8,664 nucleotides of DNA from Comamonadaceae bacterium UBA2237 (GCA_002347905.1 DDYJ01000171.1:13921-22584), one strand, 5' to 3'. Counted from the stretch's first letter, positions 1 to 7,451 are shown. Notes: generated by a model from the sequence alone, not told the origin. Numbers and translations: made by a program.

Positions 1-203
1 TCGCGCACTTTGTCACGAACGCTGGCAGCCAGAGCTTTGGTTTGGCGATTAGAAGTACCGCTAGCAATGATGATCCGCTCGAAAAGCGAGGAGATGTGCT
101 CTGTATCAAACACTACAAGGTCTTGGGCTTTGACATCTTCCAAAGAATCTACGACCGCACGTTGTAGTTTCTGGACATCTTTTTTGGCTGCTGTTTCGTT
201 CAT
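1..203 (-). CDS. rsfS: Ribosomal silencing factor RsfS, N-terminal part (cut by window edge)
   Basis: Only the first 67 codons are present; the gene continues beyond base 1. The ATG is at 203-201 and reading gives MNETAAKKDVQKLQRAVVDS, then LEDVKAQDLVVFD and IIIASGTSNRQTKALA. The pattern of L-E-D-x-K-A-x-D followed by a-x-G-T-S-N-R-x-x-K-A-L-A is the hallmark start of the RsfS/Iojap (DUF143) family. Known family role: RsfS binds ribosomal protein uL14 on the large subunit and blocks subunit joining when nutrients are scarce. The start codon overlaps the nadD stop as ATGA, and no Shine-Dalgarno sequence is visible before it, so translation is probably coupled to nadD (inference). The nadD-rsfS pairing is common in bacteria and supports the call. 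Confidence 0.93.
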   Translation of the reverse strand, partial: MNETAAKKDVQKLQRAVVDSLEDVKAQDLVVFDTEHISSLFERIIIASGTSNRQTKALAASVRDKVR

Positions 204-826
204 CGGTCGTTTTTATAAAGGCTGTGTTGTTGGATGTATTCGCATACACCCTTGGGCAATTCACTAGGAAATGTGTCAGATTGCGTAAGTTGCAATCGAA
301 TATCTGTCGCGCTTACCGCTAGGTTGGGCATTTCCAATCGGATAGCACCATGAGGTAGGCCATTGTGCCACTGCGCGTGGTCGACAGCATGGACAGCAGT
401 TTTATCTTCGGGCCGAAAGGCAACGACCAAGGTGACGCGATTCAAGATGTCTTTCCAACGATGCCAGGTTGTAAAGTTTTTTGCTTGATCGCCACCAACA
501 CATAAAAAGAGTTTCGCTTGAGGGAATTCTTGGGCAATTTCCTCTAAGGTTTCGAAGGTGTAGGTTGGGCCGTGGCGATCAATCTCTCGTGAATCCACGG
601 CGGCTTTAGGCATGTCAGCAAAAGCTAAACGGGTCATGGCCAATCGGTGCGGCGCCAAAGTGAGGTGTCTAGTTTTGTGCCAAGCATCGCCAGTTGGAAT
701 TACCAGTAATCGGTCTAATTGCAATTGCTCTATGGCACAAGATGCCAAGCTAATGTGTGCCTTATGGGGTGGATCAAAAGACCCACCAAATATGCCTAAA
801 CGCCCAATTGCACTTTGTTCATTCAT
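200..826 (-). CDS. nadD: Nicotinate-nucleotide adenylyltransferase NadD
   Basis: The product is 208 residues, a usual NadD length. The enzyme joins nicotinate mononucleotide to AMP from ATP to give nicotinic acid adenine dinucleotide, an essential cytoplasmic step of NAD synthesis. Seen in the sequence: the nucleotidyltransferase motif GIFGGSFDPPHKAH at residues 12-25 (the GxFDPxHxxH type), a CVGGDQAKNF segment followed by TWHRWKDIL around residues 109-127, and VSATDIRLQL near residue 170, matching the C-terminal I-S-x-T-x-I-R motif of the family with Ala in place of one Ser. The ATG at 826 overlaps the stop of the upstream acyltransferase by four bases (ATGA) and has no clear ribosome binding site, as at the nadD-rsfS junction. 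Family assignment is firm. Confidence 0.96.
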   Translation of the reverse strand: MNEQSAIGRLGIFGGSFDPPHKAHISLASCAIEQLQLDRLLVIPTGDAWHKTRHLTLAPHRLAMTRLAFADMPKAAVDSREIDRHGPTYTFETLEEIAQEFPQAKLFLCVGGDQAKNFTTWHRWKDILNRVTLVVAFRPEDKTAVHAVDHAQWHNGLPHGAIRLEMPNLAVSATDIRLQLTQSDTFPSELPKGVCEYIQQHSLYKNDR

Positions 827-1461
827 GGTGTGTGCGATGGACCAAGCGTAGAGGTGGATTTGATGGGTTGGATGGGCGCTGCTTGGTTGATATGAAACCC
901 TTTCACACCTTCGAACGCTTTTGCGAGTTCAGCGTAATCCGCCATTTCATTTCCAGTCAAACGCAGGCAACGCGAAAAATCCACTGTTTTTAGACCGTAA
1001 TCTATTCGGACTGCGCACAAGGGGACTTCGGCTTGAAGTGCGACTTGGTAGAAACCACTGCGCCAGCCTTGGGTGAATTTACGCGTACCTTCAGGTGAAA
1101 GTGCCAGCCAAAGGTAAGACCCCTGCTGTTTTGCTTTAGCAAAGAGTGCCAACATATCACCGACAACTCCATGCTGAGAAGATCTGTCTATAGGAATGCC
1201 GCCCAAGCTTCTCAGCCAGGGGCTAAATAAAGGGTAATTGAACAAACTTTTTTTAGCCAGAAACTGAACTTGCAAGCCAGTGGCCCACTTCACCATGACC
1301 ATCACGATGAAGTCCCAATTGCTGGTGTGTGGGTAGCCGATGATGACGCCCTGCTGGCTAGGCAAACCTAAAAAAACGTATTGCCAACCAAATAACTGCA
1401 ATACATTGCGTGCAAAAGCACTTCCCTGCGATTGGACGGGAAATTTATCGCTGGATGGCAC
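823..1461 (-). CDS. PlsC-type lysophospholipid acyltransferase family protein
   Basis: From the GTG at 1461 the product is 212 residues. It carries the glycerolipid acyltransferase blocks in order: HTSNWD (H45 to D50, the catalytic Hx4D), GGIPIDR at 87-93, SPEGTRK around 122-128 (EGTR substrate-binding block) and VPLCAVRIDYG at 146-156. The family transfers an acyl chain to a lysophospholipid such as 1-acyl-glycerol-3-phosphate; the exact substrate cannot be read here, and a second plsC elsewhere in the genome is likely. The start is uncertain. ATGs at 1521 (AAAGG only three bases before it) and 1494 are also in frame but lie deep in purD; I prefer 1461 because relatives begin shortly before the QGSAFAR-like segment and the overlap with purD then falls to 17 bases. 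The gene ends with an ATGA overlap into nadD. Confidence 0.88.
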   Translation of the reverse strand: MPSSDKFPVQSQGSAFARNVLQLFGWQYVFLGLPSQQGVIIGYPHTSNWDFIVMVMVKWATGLQVQFLAKKSLFNYPLFSPWLRSLGGIPIDRSSQHGVVGDMLALFAKAKQQGSYLWLALSPEGTRKFTQGWRSGFYQVALQAEVPLCAVRIDYGLKTVDFSRCLRLTGNEMADYAELAKAFEGVKGFHINQAAPIQPIKSTSTLGPSHTP

Positions 1462-2737
1462 GGTAACCAATGTCACGCCTAAATTGCATGCCATCAAATT
1501 GGATGTGGTTGAGGGCGTCATATGCCTTTTGCTGGGCTAACTTCAAAGTGCCACCTAAGGCGCTCACACACAAAACACGACCACCCGATGTCACTACTTG
1601 GCTACCATCTAATTTGGTTGCAGCATGAAACACCATGGTGTCTTCACCATCTGCAGGCAAACCCGAAATCACGTCACCAGAACGTGAGGATGCGGGATAG
1701 CCATGCGAAGCCATCACCACACCGACTGCACTTTGCCTGTCCCATTGCAGTTCGATGTCTTGTAGTGCTGTCGTAGCTTGGGTTTCGGTTGCGGCCATTA
1801 AGACGTTTACCAAATCAGACTTCAAACGCATCATGATGGGCTGGGTCTCGGGGTCACCCATTCGGCAATTGAACTCTAGTGTTGTGACATGCCCTGCTTT
1901 ATCGATCATCAAGCCAGCGTACAAAAAGCCTGTGAAAGGAATACCGTCTTGCTCCATGCCCTTGATCGTTGGCATGATGATCTCGCGCATCACGCGCGAG
2001 TGGACTTGTGGTGTCACAACCGGTGCTGGTGAATAGGCGCCCATTCCGCCCGTGTTGGGGCCCATGTCTGCATCTTGTAATCTTTTGTGGTCTTGGCTTG
2101 TTGCCAGAGGCAAAACCGTTTTGCCATCGCACATCACGATAAAGCTGGCCTCTTCGCCGTCGAGAAACTCTTCAATCACCACGCGCGCACCGCCTGCGTT
2201 GTGGCTAACGCCTAATTTGTTGTCTAACAACATGAAGTCAACTGCTTCGTGTGCTTCTTGCAGCGTCATCGCTACTACTACACCTTTGCCTGCAGCCAGA
2301 CCATCGGCCTTGACAACGATGGGTGCGCCCTTGTCATCGATATATTGGTGTGCTGCGTCGGCATTCGTGAAGGTTTCGAACTCGGCGGTAGGTATGCCAT
2401 GGCGTTGCATAAAGGCTTTGCTGAAAGCCTTGGAACTTTCTAGCTGGGCTGCCGCTTGGGTTGGGCCAAAAATCCGCAAACCTTTGTCGCGAAAAACATC
2501 AACCACGCCAGCAGCCAACGGAGCTTCTGGGCCGACCACGGTGAGGCCGATATTTTTTTCAATGGCAAAGGCACAAAGTTGGTGAATGTCCGTGATGGGT
2601 ACATTTTGCAAACGCTTGTCTCGTGCTGTTCCCGCATTGCCAGGCGCCACATAAATAGCTTGCACTTTGTGCGAATGGGCTAACTTCCAAGCCAAGGCAT
2701 GTTCGCGACCACCGCCGCCTATCACCAGAATATTCAT
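1445..2737 (-). CDS. purD: Phosphoribosylamine-glycine ligase PurD (GARS)
   Basis: The product is 430 residues, full length for the family. PurD joins glycine to 5-phosphoribosylamine using ATP, the second step of de novo purine synthesis in the cytoplasm. Seen in order: the N-terminal [19 protein letters not shown] block (residues 1-19), APGNAGT at 31-37, [11 protein letters not shown] at 67-77, the ATP-grasp start near [10 protein letters not shown] (101-110), the glycine-rich [16 protein letters not shown] (141-156), [20 protein letters not shown] (216-235), and [13 protein letters not shown] (287-299), which is the GARS signature. The ATG at 2737 overlaps the yebC stop as ATGA. The preceding bases (ACGCTGCGCT) hold no ribosome binding site, so reinitiation after yebC is likely (inference). 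The 3' end overlaps the acyltransferase gene. Confidence 0.97.
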   Translation of the reverse strand: MNILVIGGGGREHALAWKLAHSHKVQAIYVAPGNAGTARDKRLQNVPITDIHQLCAFAIEKNIGLTVVGPEAPLAAGVVDVFRDKGLRIFGPTQAAAQLESSKAFSKAFMQRHGIPTAEFETFTNADAAHQYIDDKGAPIVVKADGLAAGKGVVVAMTLQEAHEAVDFMLLDNKLGVSHNAGGARVVIEEFLDGEEASFIVMCDGKTVLPLATSQDHKRLQDADMGPNTGGMGAYSPAPVVTPQVHSRVMREIIMPTIKGMEQDGIPFTGFLYAGLMIDKAGHVTTLEFNCRMGDPETQPIMMRLKSDLVNVLMAATETQATTALQDIELQWDRQSAVGVVMASHGYPASSRSGDVISGLPADGEDTMVFHAATKLDGSQVVTSGGRVLCVSALGGTLKLAQQKAYDALNHIQFDGMQFRRDIGYRAIQR

Positions 2738-3453
2738 AGCGCAGCGTTATGGTAGATCTCTTGCACGTCGTCTAAGTCTTCCAAGACATCTAAGATTTTT
2801 TGCATTTTGACGGCGTCATCGCCTTCGACCTCGATGGTGTTCTCAGGGCGAAAAGTGACCTCAGCGAGTTCCGCGGTCAGTCCAGCGTTTGTCAGCGCAT
2901 TTTTTACTTGTTCGAATGCCGCTGGCGGGGTGAGGACTTCGATTGCACCGTCATCACCCGTGATGACGTCGTCTGCGCCGTTATCCAACGCCACTTCCAT
3001 GATCTTGTCTTCGTCACTGCCAGGCGCGAATATCAATTGGCCACAGTGTTTGAATTGGAAAGACACGCTGCCCTCGGTGCCCATATTTCCGCCGTGCTTA
3101 CTCAATGCATGGCGCACTTCAGCCACGGTACGCACCTTGTTATCAGTCATGGTGTCGACCATGATGGCAACCCCACCGATACCATAGCCTTCGTAGCGAA
3201 TTTCTTCGTAATTCACACCTTCAAGGTTGCCCGTGGCCTTATCTATATTGCGCTTGATGTTGTCTGCAGGCATATTGGCAGCCTTGGCTTTTTCAACCGC
3301 TAGACGTAGACGAGGGTTGGTGTCAAGATCGGCGCCGCCCAAGCGAGCTGCGACCATGATTTCTCGAATCAAGCGCGTCCAAATGCGTCCTCTTTTTTCG
3401 TCTTGACGCCCTTTGCGGTGCTGGATGTTCGCCCATTTGCTGTGGCCTGCCAC
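2734..3453 (-). CDS. yebC: YebC/TACO1 family translation-associated protein
   Basis: The product is 239 residues, typical of YebC. It starts [20 protein letters not shown], the near-invariant family N-terminus, followed by [20 protein letters not shown] (46-65), [19 protein letters not shown] and [14 protein letters not shown]. Family knowledge: bacterial members were long annotated as transcriptional regulators, but the mitochondrial homologue TACO1 and more recent bacterial work point to translation, in particular relief of ribosome stalling at proline runs. Which applies here is not visible. The start codon is GTG (3453-3451), supported by AAGGA six bases upstream and by homology. The gene sits 13 bases behind clpA and overlaps purD by four bases. 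Confidence 0.95.
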   Translation of the reverse strand: MAGHSKWANIQHRKGRQDEKRGRIWTRLIREIMVAARLGGADLDTNPRLRLAVEKAKAANMPADNIKRNIDKATGNLEGVNYEEIRYEGYGIGGVAIMVDTMTDNKVRTVAEVRHALSKHGGNMGTEGSVSFQFKHCGQLIFAPGSDEDKIMEVALDNGADDVITGDDGAIEVLTPPAAFEQVKNALTNAGLTAELAEVTFRPENTIEVEGDDAVKMQKILDVLEDLDDVQEIYHNAAL

Positions 3454-3459
3454 GTAAAT

Positions 3460-3464
3460 TCCTT
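3460..3464 (-). promoter_or_regulatory. Ribosome binding site of yebC
   Basis: AAGGA on the minus strand lies six bases before the GTG at 3453. It lies in the 13-base gap after the clpA stop. It decides the GTG start and shows that yebC has its own ribosome entry, unlike purD, nadD and rsfS downstream. Confidence 0.75.
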
Positions 3465-3466
3465 AG

Positions 3467-5797
3467 TTAGCTGGCCGCGGTTTCTTCCGAAGAATTGGGC
3501 TCTGATTTAGTGGTTTTATCTTTTTTCGGCAGCGGTTGGATGTCTAACAAGACCTCATCTTTGTCGTCGATGTCAACAGACAGGCGTCCACCTTCGGTCA
3601 AACGTCCAAACAGCAATTCGTCGGCCAAGGCTTTGCGAATAGTGTCTTGAATAAGGCGTTGCATCGGACGCGCACCCATGAGTGGGTCAAAACCTTTCTT
3701 CGCCAAATGCTTGCGCAAAGCGTCGCTGAAGGTGACGTCGACCTTCTTCTCTGCCAACTGGGTTTCCAGTTGCAGCAAGAATTTATCAACGACCCGCATG
3801 ATGATGAGTTCATCCAAAGCTTGGAAGCCAACGATCGCATCTAAGCGGTTGCGGAACTCTGGCGTGAACAAGCGTTTGATATCGGCCATTTCGTCGCCCG
3901 CTTGGCGAGGATTGGTAAAGCCGATGGTAGCTTTGTTCATGGTCTCGGCGCCCGCATTGGTTGTCATGATGATGATCACGTTGCGGAAATCGGCCTTGCG
4001 ACCGTTGTTGTCGGTCAGGGTGCCGTGGTCCATCACTTGCAACAAGACGTTGAAAATGTCGGGATGGGCTTTTTCGATCTCGTCTAACAACAGAACGCAA
4101 TGCGGTTTCTTGGTAACCGCTTCGGTTAACAAACCACCTTGGTCAAAGCCTACGTATCCGGGAGGCGCCCCAATCAAGCGACTCACAGCATGGCGTTCCA
4201 TGTATTCGGACATGTCAAAGCGAATCAAATCGATGCCCATGATGTAGGCCAATTGCTTGGCCGCCTCGGTTTTGCCAACGCCAGTAGGACCGCTGAACAA
4301 GAAAGCACCGATCGGTTTATCGTTTTTACCCAAGCCAGAACGCGCCATCTTGACGGCAGATGCCAAGACTTCCAAGGCTTTGTCTTGCCCGAACACCACG
4401 CTCTTGAGGTCGCGCTCCAAGGTTTGAAGCTTGCCGCGGTCATCATTGGACACATTGGCTGGCGGAATACGCGCGATCTTGGCGACGATGTCTTCGATCT
4501 CCACCTTGCTGATGGTTTTCTTACGCTTAGATGCTGGCAAGATGCGTTGCGCAGCGCCAGCTTCGTCAATCACATCGATCGCCTTGTCAGGCAAGTGGCG
4601 GTCGTTGATGTACTTGGCACTGAGTTCCGCCGCGGCTTGCAAGGCTGTCACCGCGTATTTAACGTTGTGGTGCTCTTCAAAGCGTGACTTGAGGCCTTTA
4701 AGGATGTCCACGGTTTGTTCTATGCTTGGTTCGACCACGTCGACTTTTTGGAAGCGACGAGACAGCGCTGCGTCTTTCTCAAAAATTCCACGGTATTCAG
4801 TAAAGGTGGTTGCGCCAATGCACTTCAACTGGCCGCTAGAGAGTGCGGGCTTGAGTAAGTTAGAGGCGTCCAATGTCCCGCCCGATGCTGCGCCAGCACC
4901 AATCAAGGTGTGGATTTCATCAATGAACAAAATGGCATTCGGTTTGCCTTGCAAGGACTTGATCACGCCTTTGAGCCGTTGCTCGAAATCACCGCGGTAC
5001 TTAGTGCCCGCCAGCAATGCGCCCATATCAAGGGAGTAGACCACCGCTTCAGCCAAGATTTCCGGAACATCTTTTTGGGTGATGCGCCAAGCCAAACCTT
5101 CAGCGATGGCGGTTTTACCTACGCCAGCTTCTCCGACCAAAAGCGGGTTGTTTTTGCGTCTGCGGCACAAGATTTGGATGGTGCGCTCGACCTCGTATTC
5201 ACGGCCGATTAGGGGGTCAATCTTGCCGTCTTTAGCGAGTTGGTTAAGGTTTTGGGTGAATTGCTCGAGCGGCGACGCTTTTTCACTTTTTTCACTGGCA
5301 GCGCCCTCTTCTTGCTCGCCTTGGTTGGTCTCAGGGCCTTTAGTGGCTTCTGGAGGATCGCTCTTTTTGATGCCGTGGGCGATGAAATTGACTACATCTA
5401 AACGGGTCACGCCTTGCTGGTGCAAATAGTAAACCGCATGAGAGTCTTTCTCTCCAAAAATGGCGACCAGCACATTGGCGCCCGTCACTTCTTTTTTACC
5501 ATTACCGGTTGACTGCACATGCATGATGGCGCGTTGGATGACACGTTGGAAACCAAGTGTGGGCTGGGTATCAACTTCTTCGGTACCCGCAACTTGCGGG
5601 GTGTTGTCTTTGATGAAATTGGCCAAAGACTTGCGCAAATCGTCGATGTTGGCGGAGCATGCGCGCAGCACTTCGGCGGCGCTGGGGTTGTCTAACAACG
5701 CGAGCAGCAAATGCTCGACGGTGATGAATTCGTGTCTTTGTTGACGGGCCTCTACAAAGGCCATGTGCAAGCTGACTTCAAGTTCTTGGGCGATCAT
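3467..5797 (-). CDS. clpA: ATP-dependent Clp protease ATP-binding subunit ClpA
   Basis: The product is 776 residues, slightly longer than E. coli ClpA (758). It is an AAA+ unfoldase ring that feeds substrates to ClpP. In order: a Clp N-domain (about 1-140), an acidic, low-complexity linker (about 144-175) rich in Glu, Lys and Pro, a first AAA+ module with Walker A GEAGVGKT (222-229) and Walker B LFIDE (290-294), and a second with Walker A GPTGVGKT (503-510), Walker B LLLDE (569-573) and sensor-2 GAR (708-710). An IGF tripeptide at 625-627 corresponds to the ClpP-docking loop and argues for ClpA rather than ClpB; the long ClpB middle coiled coil is absent. The C-terminus ends in a charged tail (PKKDKTTKSEPNSS and following). 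Its partner adaptor clpS lies just upstream; clpP is not in the window. AAGGA precedes the ATG. Confidence 0.97.
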   Translation of the reverse strand: MIAQELEVSLHMAFVEARQQRHEFITVEHLLLALLDNPSAAEVLRACSANIDDLRKSLANFIKDNTPQVAGTEEVDTQPTLGFQRVIQRAIMHVQSTGNGKKEVTGANVLVAIFGEKDSHAVYYLHQQGVTRLDVVNFIAHGIKKSDPPEATKGPETNQGEQEEGAASEKSEKASPLEQFTQNLNQLAKDGKIDPLIGREYEVERTIQILCRRRKNNPLLVGEAGVGKTAIAEGLAWRITQKDVPEILAEAVVYSLDMGALLAGTKYRGDFEQRLKGVIKSLQGKPNAILFIDEIHTLIGAGAASGGTLDASNLLKPALSSGQLKCIGATTFTEYRGIFEKDAALSRRFQKVDVVEPSIEQTVDILKGLKSRFEEHHNVKYAVTALQAAAELSAKYINDRHLPDKAIDVIDEAGAAQRILPASKRKKTISKVEIEDIVAKIARIPPANVSNDDRGKLQTLERDLKSVVFGQDKALEVLASAVKMARSGLGKNDKPIGAFLFSGPTGVGKTEAAKQLAYIMGIDLIRFDMSEYMERHAVSRLIGAPPGYVGFDQGGLLTEAVTKKPHCVLLLDEIEKAHPDIFNVLLQVMDHGTLTDNNGRKADFRNVIIIMTTNAGAETMNKATIGFTNPRQAGDEMADIKRLFTPEFRNRLDAIVGFQALDELIIMRVVDKFLLQLETQLAEKKVDVTFSDALRKHLAKKGFDPLMGARPMQRLIQDTIRKALADELLFGRLTEGGRLSVDIDDKDEVLLDIQPLPKKDKTTKSEPNSSEETAAS

Positions 5798-5803
5798 GTG
5801 TAT

Positions 5804-5809
5804 TCCTTC
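5804..5809 (-). promoter_or_regulatory. Ribosome binding site of clpA
   Basis: GAAGGA on the minus strand sits six bases before the ATG at 5797, good position and match. It lies in the 56-base clpS-clpA gap; a weak TATACA there is not enough to call a separate clpA promoter. Confidence 0.75.
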
Positions 5810-5853
5810 GTGCTTGCAATGGTGGTTTAACTGTATATGGAAATGGAATGGCT

Positions 5854-6201
5854 TTATTCAATGGGCTCGGCGACACATTGGAGCGGGTGCCCCGACTTTC
5901 GGGCGGCTTCTAGCACCTGATCGACCTTGGTGGTGGCGACGTCTTTGCTGTAAACGCCGCACACGCCTTTGCCATCCAAATGGATTTTGAGCATGATTTG
6001 GGTGGCGCTTTCGCGGTCTTTGCTGAAAAACTCCTGCAAGACCATCACCACGAACTCCATCGGGGTGAAGTCGTCGTTGAGCATCAGCACTTGGAACATC
6101 TGCGGCGGTTTTGTCCGCTGGGTGCGTCTTTCAAGTACGACTGAATTGCCGTCATCTCGGTCAGGAAGTTGAACTTTTGGGGTCGGAATCTTGGTTGCCA
6201 T
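5854..6201 (-). CDS. clpS: ClpA adaptor protein ClpS
   Basis: The product is 115 residues. ClpS binds the ClpA N-domain and delivers N-end-rule substrates (bulky hydrophobic N-termini) to ClpAP. The N-degron pocket residues known from E. coli are all seen: N42, D43, D44, T46, M48 in [11 protein letters not shown]70 and H74 in [10 protein letters not shown], and L107 near the end. [13 protein letters not shown] and a closing LQCVAEPIE match proteobacterial ClpS. A disordered N-terminal tail of about 33 residues precedes the fold, as usual. The start at 6201 is fixed by an in-frame TAG nine bases upstream. No Shine-Dalgarno sequence is visible, and a TAGAAT box lies only six bases before the ATG, so the message may be leaderless (inference). 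Confidence 0.96.
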   Translation of the reverse strand: MATKIPTPKVQLPDRDDGNSVVLERRTQRTKPPQMFQVLMLNDDFTPMEFVVMVLQEFFSKDRESATQIMLKIHLDGKGVCGVYSKDVATTKVDQVLEAARKSGHPLQCVAEPIE

Positions 6202-6207
6202 TCGTTC

Positions 6208-6213
6208 ATTCTA
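6208..6213 (-). promoter_or_regulatory. Possible -10 box of the clpS promoter
   Basis: TAGAAT on the minus strand matches TATAAT at five of six positions. With the usual 6-8 base distance, transcription would begin at or next to the clpS ATG. At a 17-base spacing the -35 position reads GGTTTT, a poor match, and lies in the hairpin arm. It is a suggestion only. Confidence 0.35.
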
Positions 6214-6228
6214 TCGGGGGAAAACGCG

Positions 6229-6254
6229 AAAAAACCCCTATGGCTTAGGGTTTT
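6229..6254. terminator. Terminator-like hairpin in the clpS / DUF192 divergent region
   Basis: On the plus strand CCCTA (6236-6240), loop TGGCT, TAGGG (6246-6250), extended by AAAA/TTTT (6231-6234 with 6251-6254) past one bulged C at 6235. Read on the minus strand the stem is followed by six T residues, as in an intrinsic terminator; on the plus strand by four. It lies between two divergently oriented genes, where it could stop antisense readthrough or act as a leader attenuator if clpS transcription begins upstream of it. The stem is short, so function is not certain. Confidence 0.5.
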
Positions 6255-6312
6255 GCCTTTCTTGTCGCCGAGTTAAATGGGGCAATCCTATGGTTTGCTT
6301 TACAGTGAGGCC

Positions 6313-6756
6313 ATGAAACGCCTTTTTTCGACTGCTATTTTCCTATTTTGGTGCGCGCTTTCGGTTGCCCAAGACCAGCCGCAGACCCAGTTACCCCGTA
6401 TCAAACTGCAATTGGGCATGTACCAAATCGACACCCAAGTCGCGCAAACCCCAGAGCAACGCAGCATTGGACTCATGTTTCGCAGCGAGATGCCTGCGCA
6501 CGAAGGCATGTTGTTTGTATTCGAGCAACCCAGCACCCAGTGTTTTTGGATGAAAAACACCATACTGCCACTCACCGCCGCGTTTGTGGCGGATGACGGA
6601 ACCATCGTCAATCTGGCAGATATGAAGCCTCAGTCTACGGATTCCCATTGCTCTGTAAAACCCGTACGTTTTGTTCTAGAAATGCACCAAGGGTGGTTCG
6701 CTAAAAAGGGGTTTAAAGCGGGAAATAAGCTGGTTGGCGTGCCTTTTAAACCCTAG
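6313..6756 (+). CDS. DUF192 family protein, predicted exported
   Basis: From the ATG at 6313 the product is 147 residues. It opens with MKRLFSTAIFLFWCALSVAQ, a basic start, a hydrophobic core and a likely signal peptidase I site after SVA, so it is probably periplasmic. The rest is the DUF192 domain: TPEQRSIGLMFRSEMPAHEG (46-65), MLFVF, CFWMKNTILPL (77-87), an AFVADDGTI strand and VLEMHQGWF near the end. Cys77 and Cys113 could form a disulfide in the periplasm (inference). The biochemical function of the family is not established. An ATG at 6277 is also in frame but would place 12 extra residues before the signal peptide; GTGAGG just before 6313 supports the later start, though its spacing is short. 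It is transcribed away from clpS. Confidence 0.9.
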   Translation: MKRLFSTAIFLFWCALSVAQDQPQTQLPRIKLQLGMYQIDTQVAQTPEQRSIGLMFRSEMPAHEGMLFVFEQPSTQCFWMKNTILPLTAAFVADDGTIVNLADMKPQSTDSHCSVKPVRFVLEMHQGWFAKKGFKAGNKLVGVPFKP

Positions 6757-6757
6757 G

Positions 6758-6781
6758 AACGGCTGGTAACAAGTCGTTTTT
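6758..6781 (+). terminator. Weak intrinsic terminator after the DUF192 gene
   Basis: AACGGCT (6758-6764) pairs with AGTCGTT (6772-6778) as seven pairs including one G-T wobble, around a seven-base loop, with T residues running from 6777 to 6781. It begins one base after the DUF192 stop. The stem is weak, so readthrough into the next gene is possible. Confidence 0.45.
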
Positions 6782-6793
6782 AAAGCGCTCAGT

Positions 6794-6799
6794 TAGAAT
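6794..6799 (+). promoter_or_regulatory. Possible -10 box for the PuuD-like gene
   Basis: TAGAAT, five of six matches to TATAAT, would give a start near 6806 and a leader of about 23 bases carrying the ribosome binding site. No good -35 hexamer is seen at 16-18 bases upstream, so the call is tentative. Confidence 0.35.
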
Positions 6800-6817
6800 T
6801 ATTTGACTCATTTAAAT

Positions 6818-6822
6818 AAGGA
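6818..6822 (+). promoter_or_regulatory. Ribosome binding site of the PuuD-like gene
   Basis: AAGGA sits six bases before the ATG at 6829, a strong match at ideal spacing that fixes the start. Confidence 0.75.
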
Positions 6823-6828
6823 AATGAC

Positions 6829-7413
6829 ATGATAGGCAACATTTTGAAATCTTTGCTCTATACAGTGATAGCGGGTTTTGTCCTGCTCATCATCATTGTG
6901 TTGCTGGCTGGCCAGCCAACTGTATACGACCATGCATGGGGTGCATTTGTTATGCGCTGGTTGCACGTGGTCTCTGGCGTGATGTGGATTGGTTTACTTT
7001 GGTATTTCAATTTTGTGCAAATCCCTTCCATGCCAAAAATTCCTGATGAGCAAAAGCCTGCCATTGGCAAAGTGATTGCCCCTGCCGCCTTATTTTGGTT
7101 CCGTTATGCGGCCTTGGCGACAGTTGCCACCGGCGCATTGGTTGCCTGGATGAATGGCTACATTGCCCAAGCGCTCACCCTCACCGCTCCGTTCTTAGCA
7201 ATCGGTATTGGTATGTGGATCGCCTTGGTGATGGCTTTCAATGTTTGGTTCATCATTTGGCCAAACCAACAAAAAGCCCTTGGAATGGTAGAAGTTACGC
7301 CAGAAGCCAAAGCTGCTGCTGCCAAACTCGCTATGCAAACATCACGCATCAACACCATGCTTTCTATCCCCATGCTCTTCATGATGGTGGCTCAGCAAAA
7401 CGGTGGGCTTTGA
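6829..7413 (+). CDS. Short PuuD-like (urate hydroxylase N-terminal domain type) membrane protein
   Basis: The product is 194 residues and strongly hydrophobic, with likely membrane segments at about 6-28, 40-62, 86-109, 117-145 and 171-189, the last being weaker. The segment VMRWLHVVSGVMWIGLLWYF (41-60), a conserved FNFVQIPSMPKIP stretch after it, and the C-terminal SRINTMLSIPMLFMMVAQ resemble the membrane domain of PuuD urate hydroxylases. Full PuuD proteins are about twice this length and carry a C-terminal cytochrome c; no CxxCH motif occurs here. H46 in the second segment and H35 at its edge are the only histidines and could serve as ligands for a metal or haem (inference). A urate role is therefore unproven, and no purine catabolism gene lies nearby. 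The gene has its own ribosome binding site and ends before a strong terminator. Confidence 0.8.
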   Translation: MIGNILKSLLYTVIAGFVLLIIIVLLAGQPTVYDHAWGAFVMRWLHVVSGVMWIGLLWYFNFVQIPSMPKIPDEQKPAIGKVIAPAALFWFRYAALATVATGALVAWMNGYIAQALTLTAPFLAIGIGMWIALVMAFNVWFIIWPNQQKALGMVEVTPEAKAAAAKLAMQTSRINTMLSIPMLFMMVAQQNGGL

Positions 7414-7451
7414 TAAAAAACTAAGTTTGCCCATTTGAGGGCGGTTTAACT

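Noticed and set aside
2052..2585. Open frame of 177 codons on the plus strand opposite purD
   Set aside because: It is antisense to the well-conserved PurD frame, with biased low-complexity composition (Ser, Ala, Pro, Thr) typical of a shadow frame.
3678..5039. Long open frames on the plus strand opposite clpA (about 190-200 codons)
   Set aside because: They lie antisense to a highly conserved clpA reading frame, show no recognisable family motif, and are expected by chance opposite a long gene with this codon use.
5798..5853. Separate clpA promoter in the clpS-clpA gap
   Set aside because: Only a weak TATACA is present and no -35 hexamer is seen; the spacing fits cotranscription with clpS.
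6277..6312. Upstream ATG of the DUF192 gene as true start
   Set aside because: It would put MGQSYGLLYSEA before a normal signal peptide that begins at the ATG at 6313, where a GTGAGG sequence also precedes.
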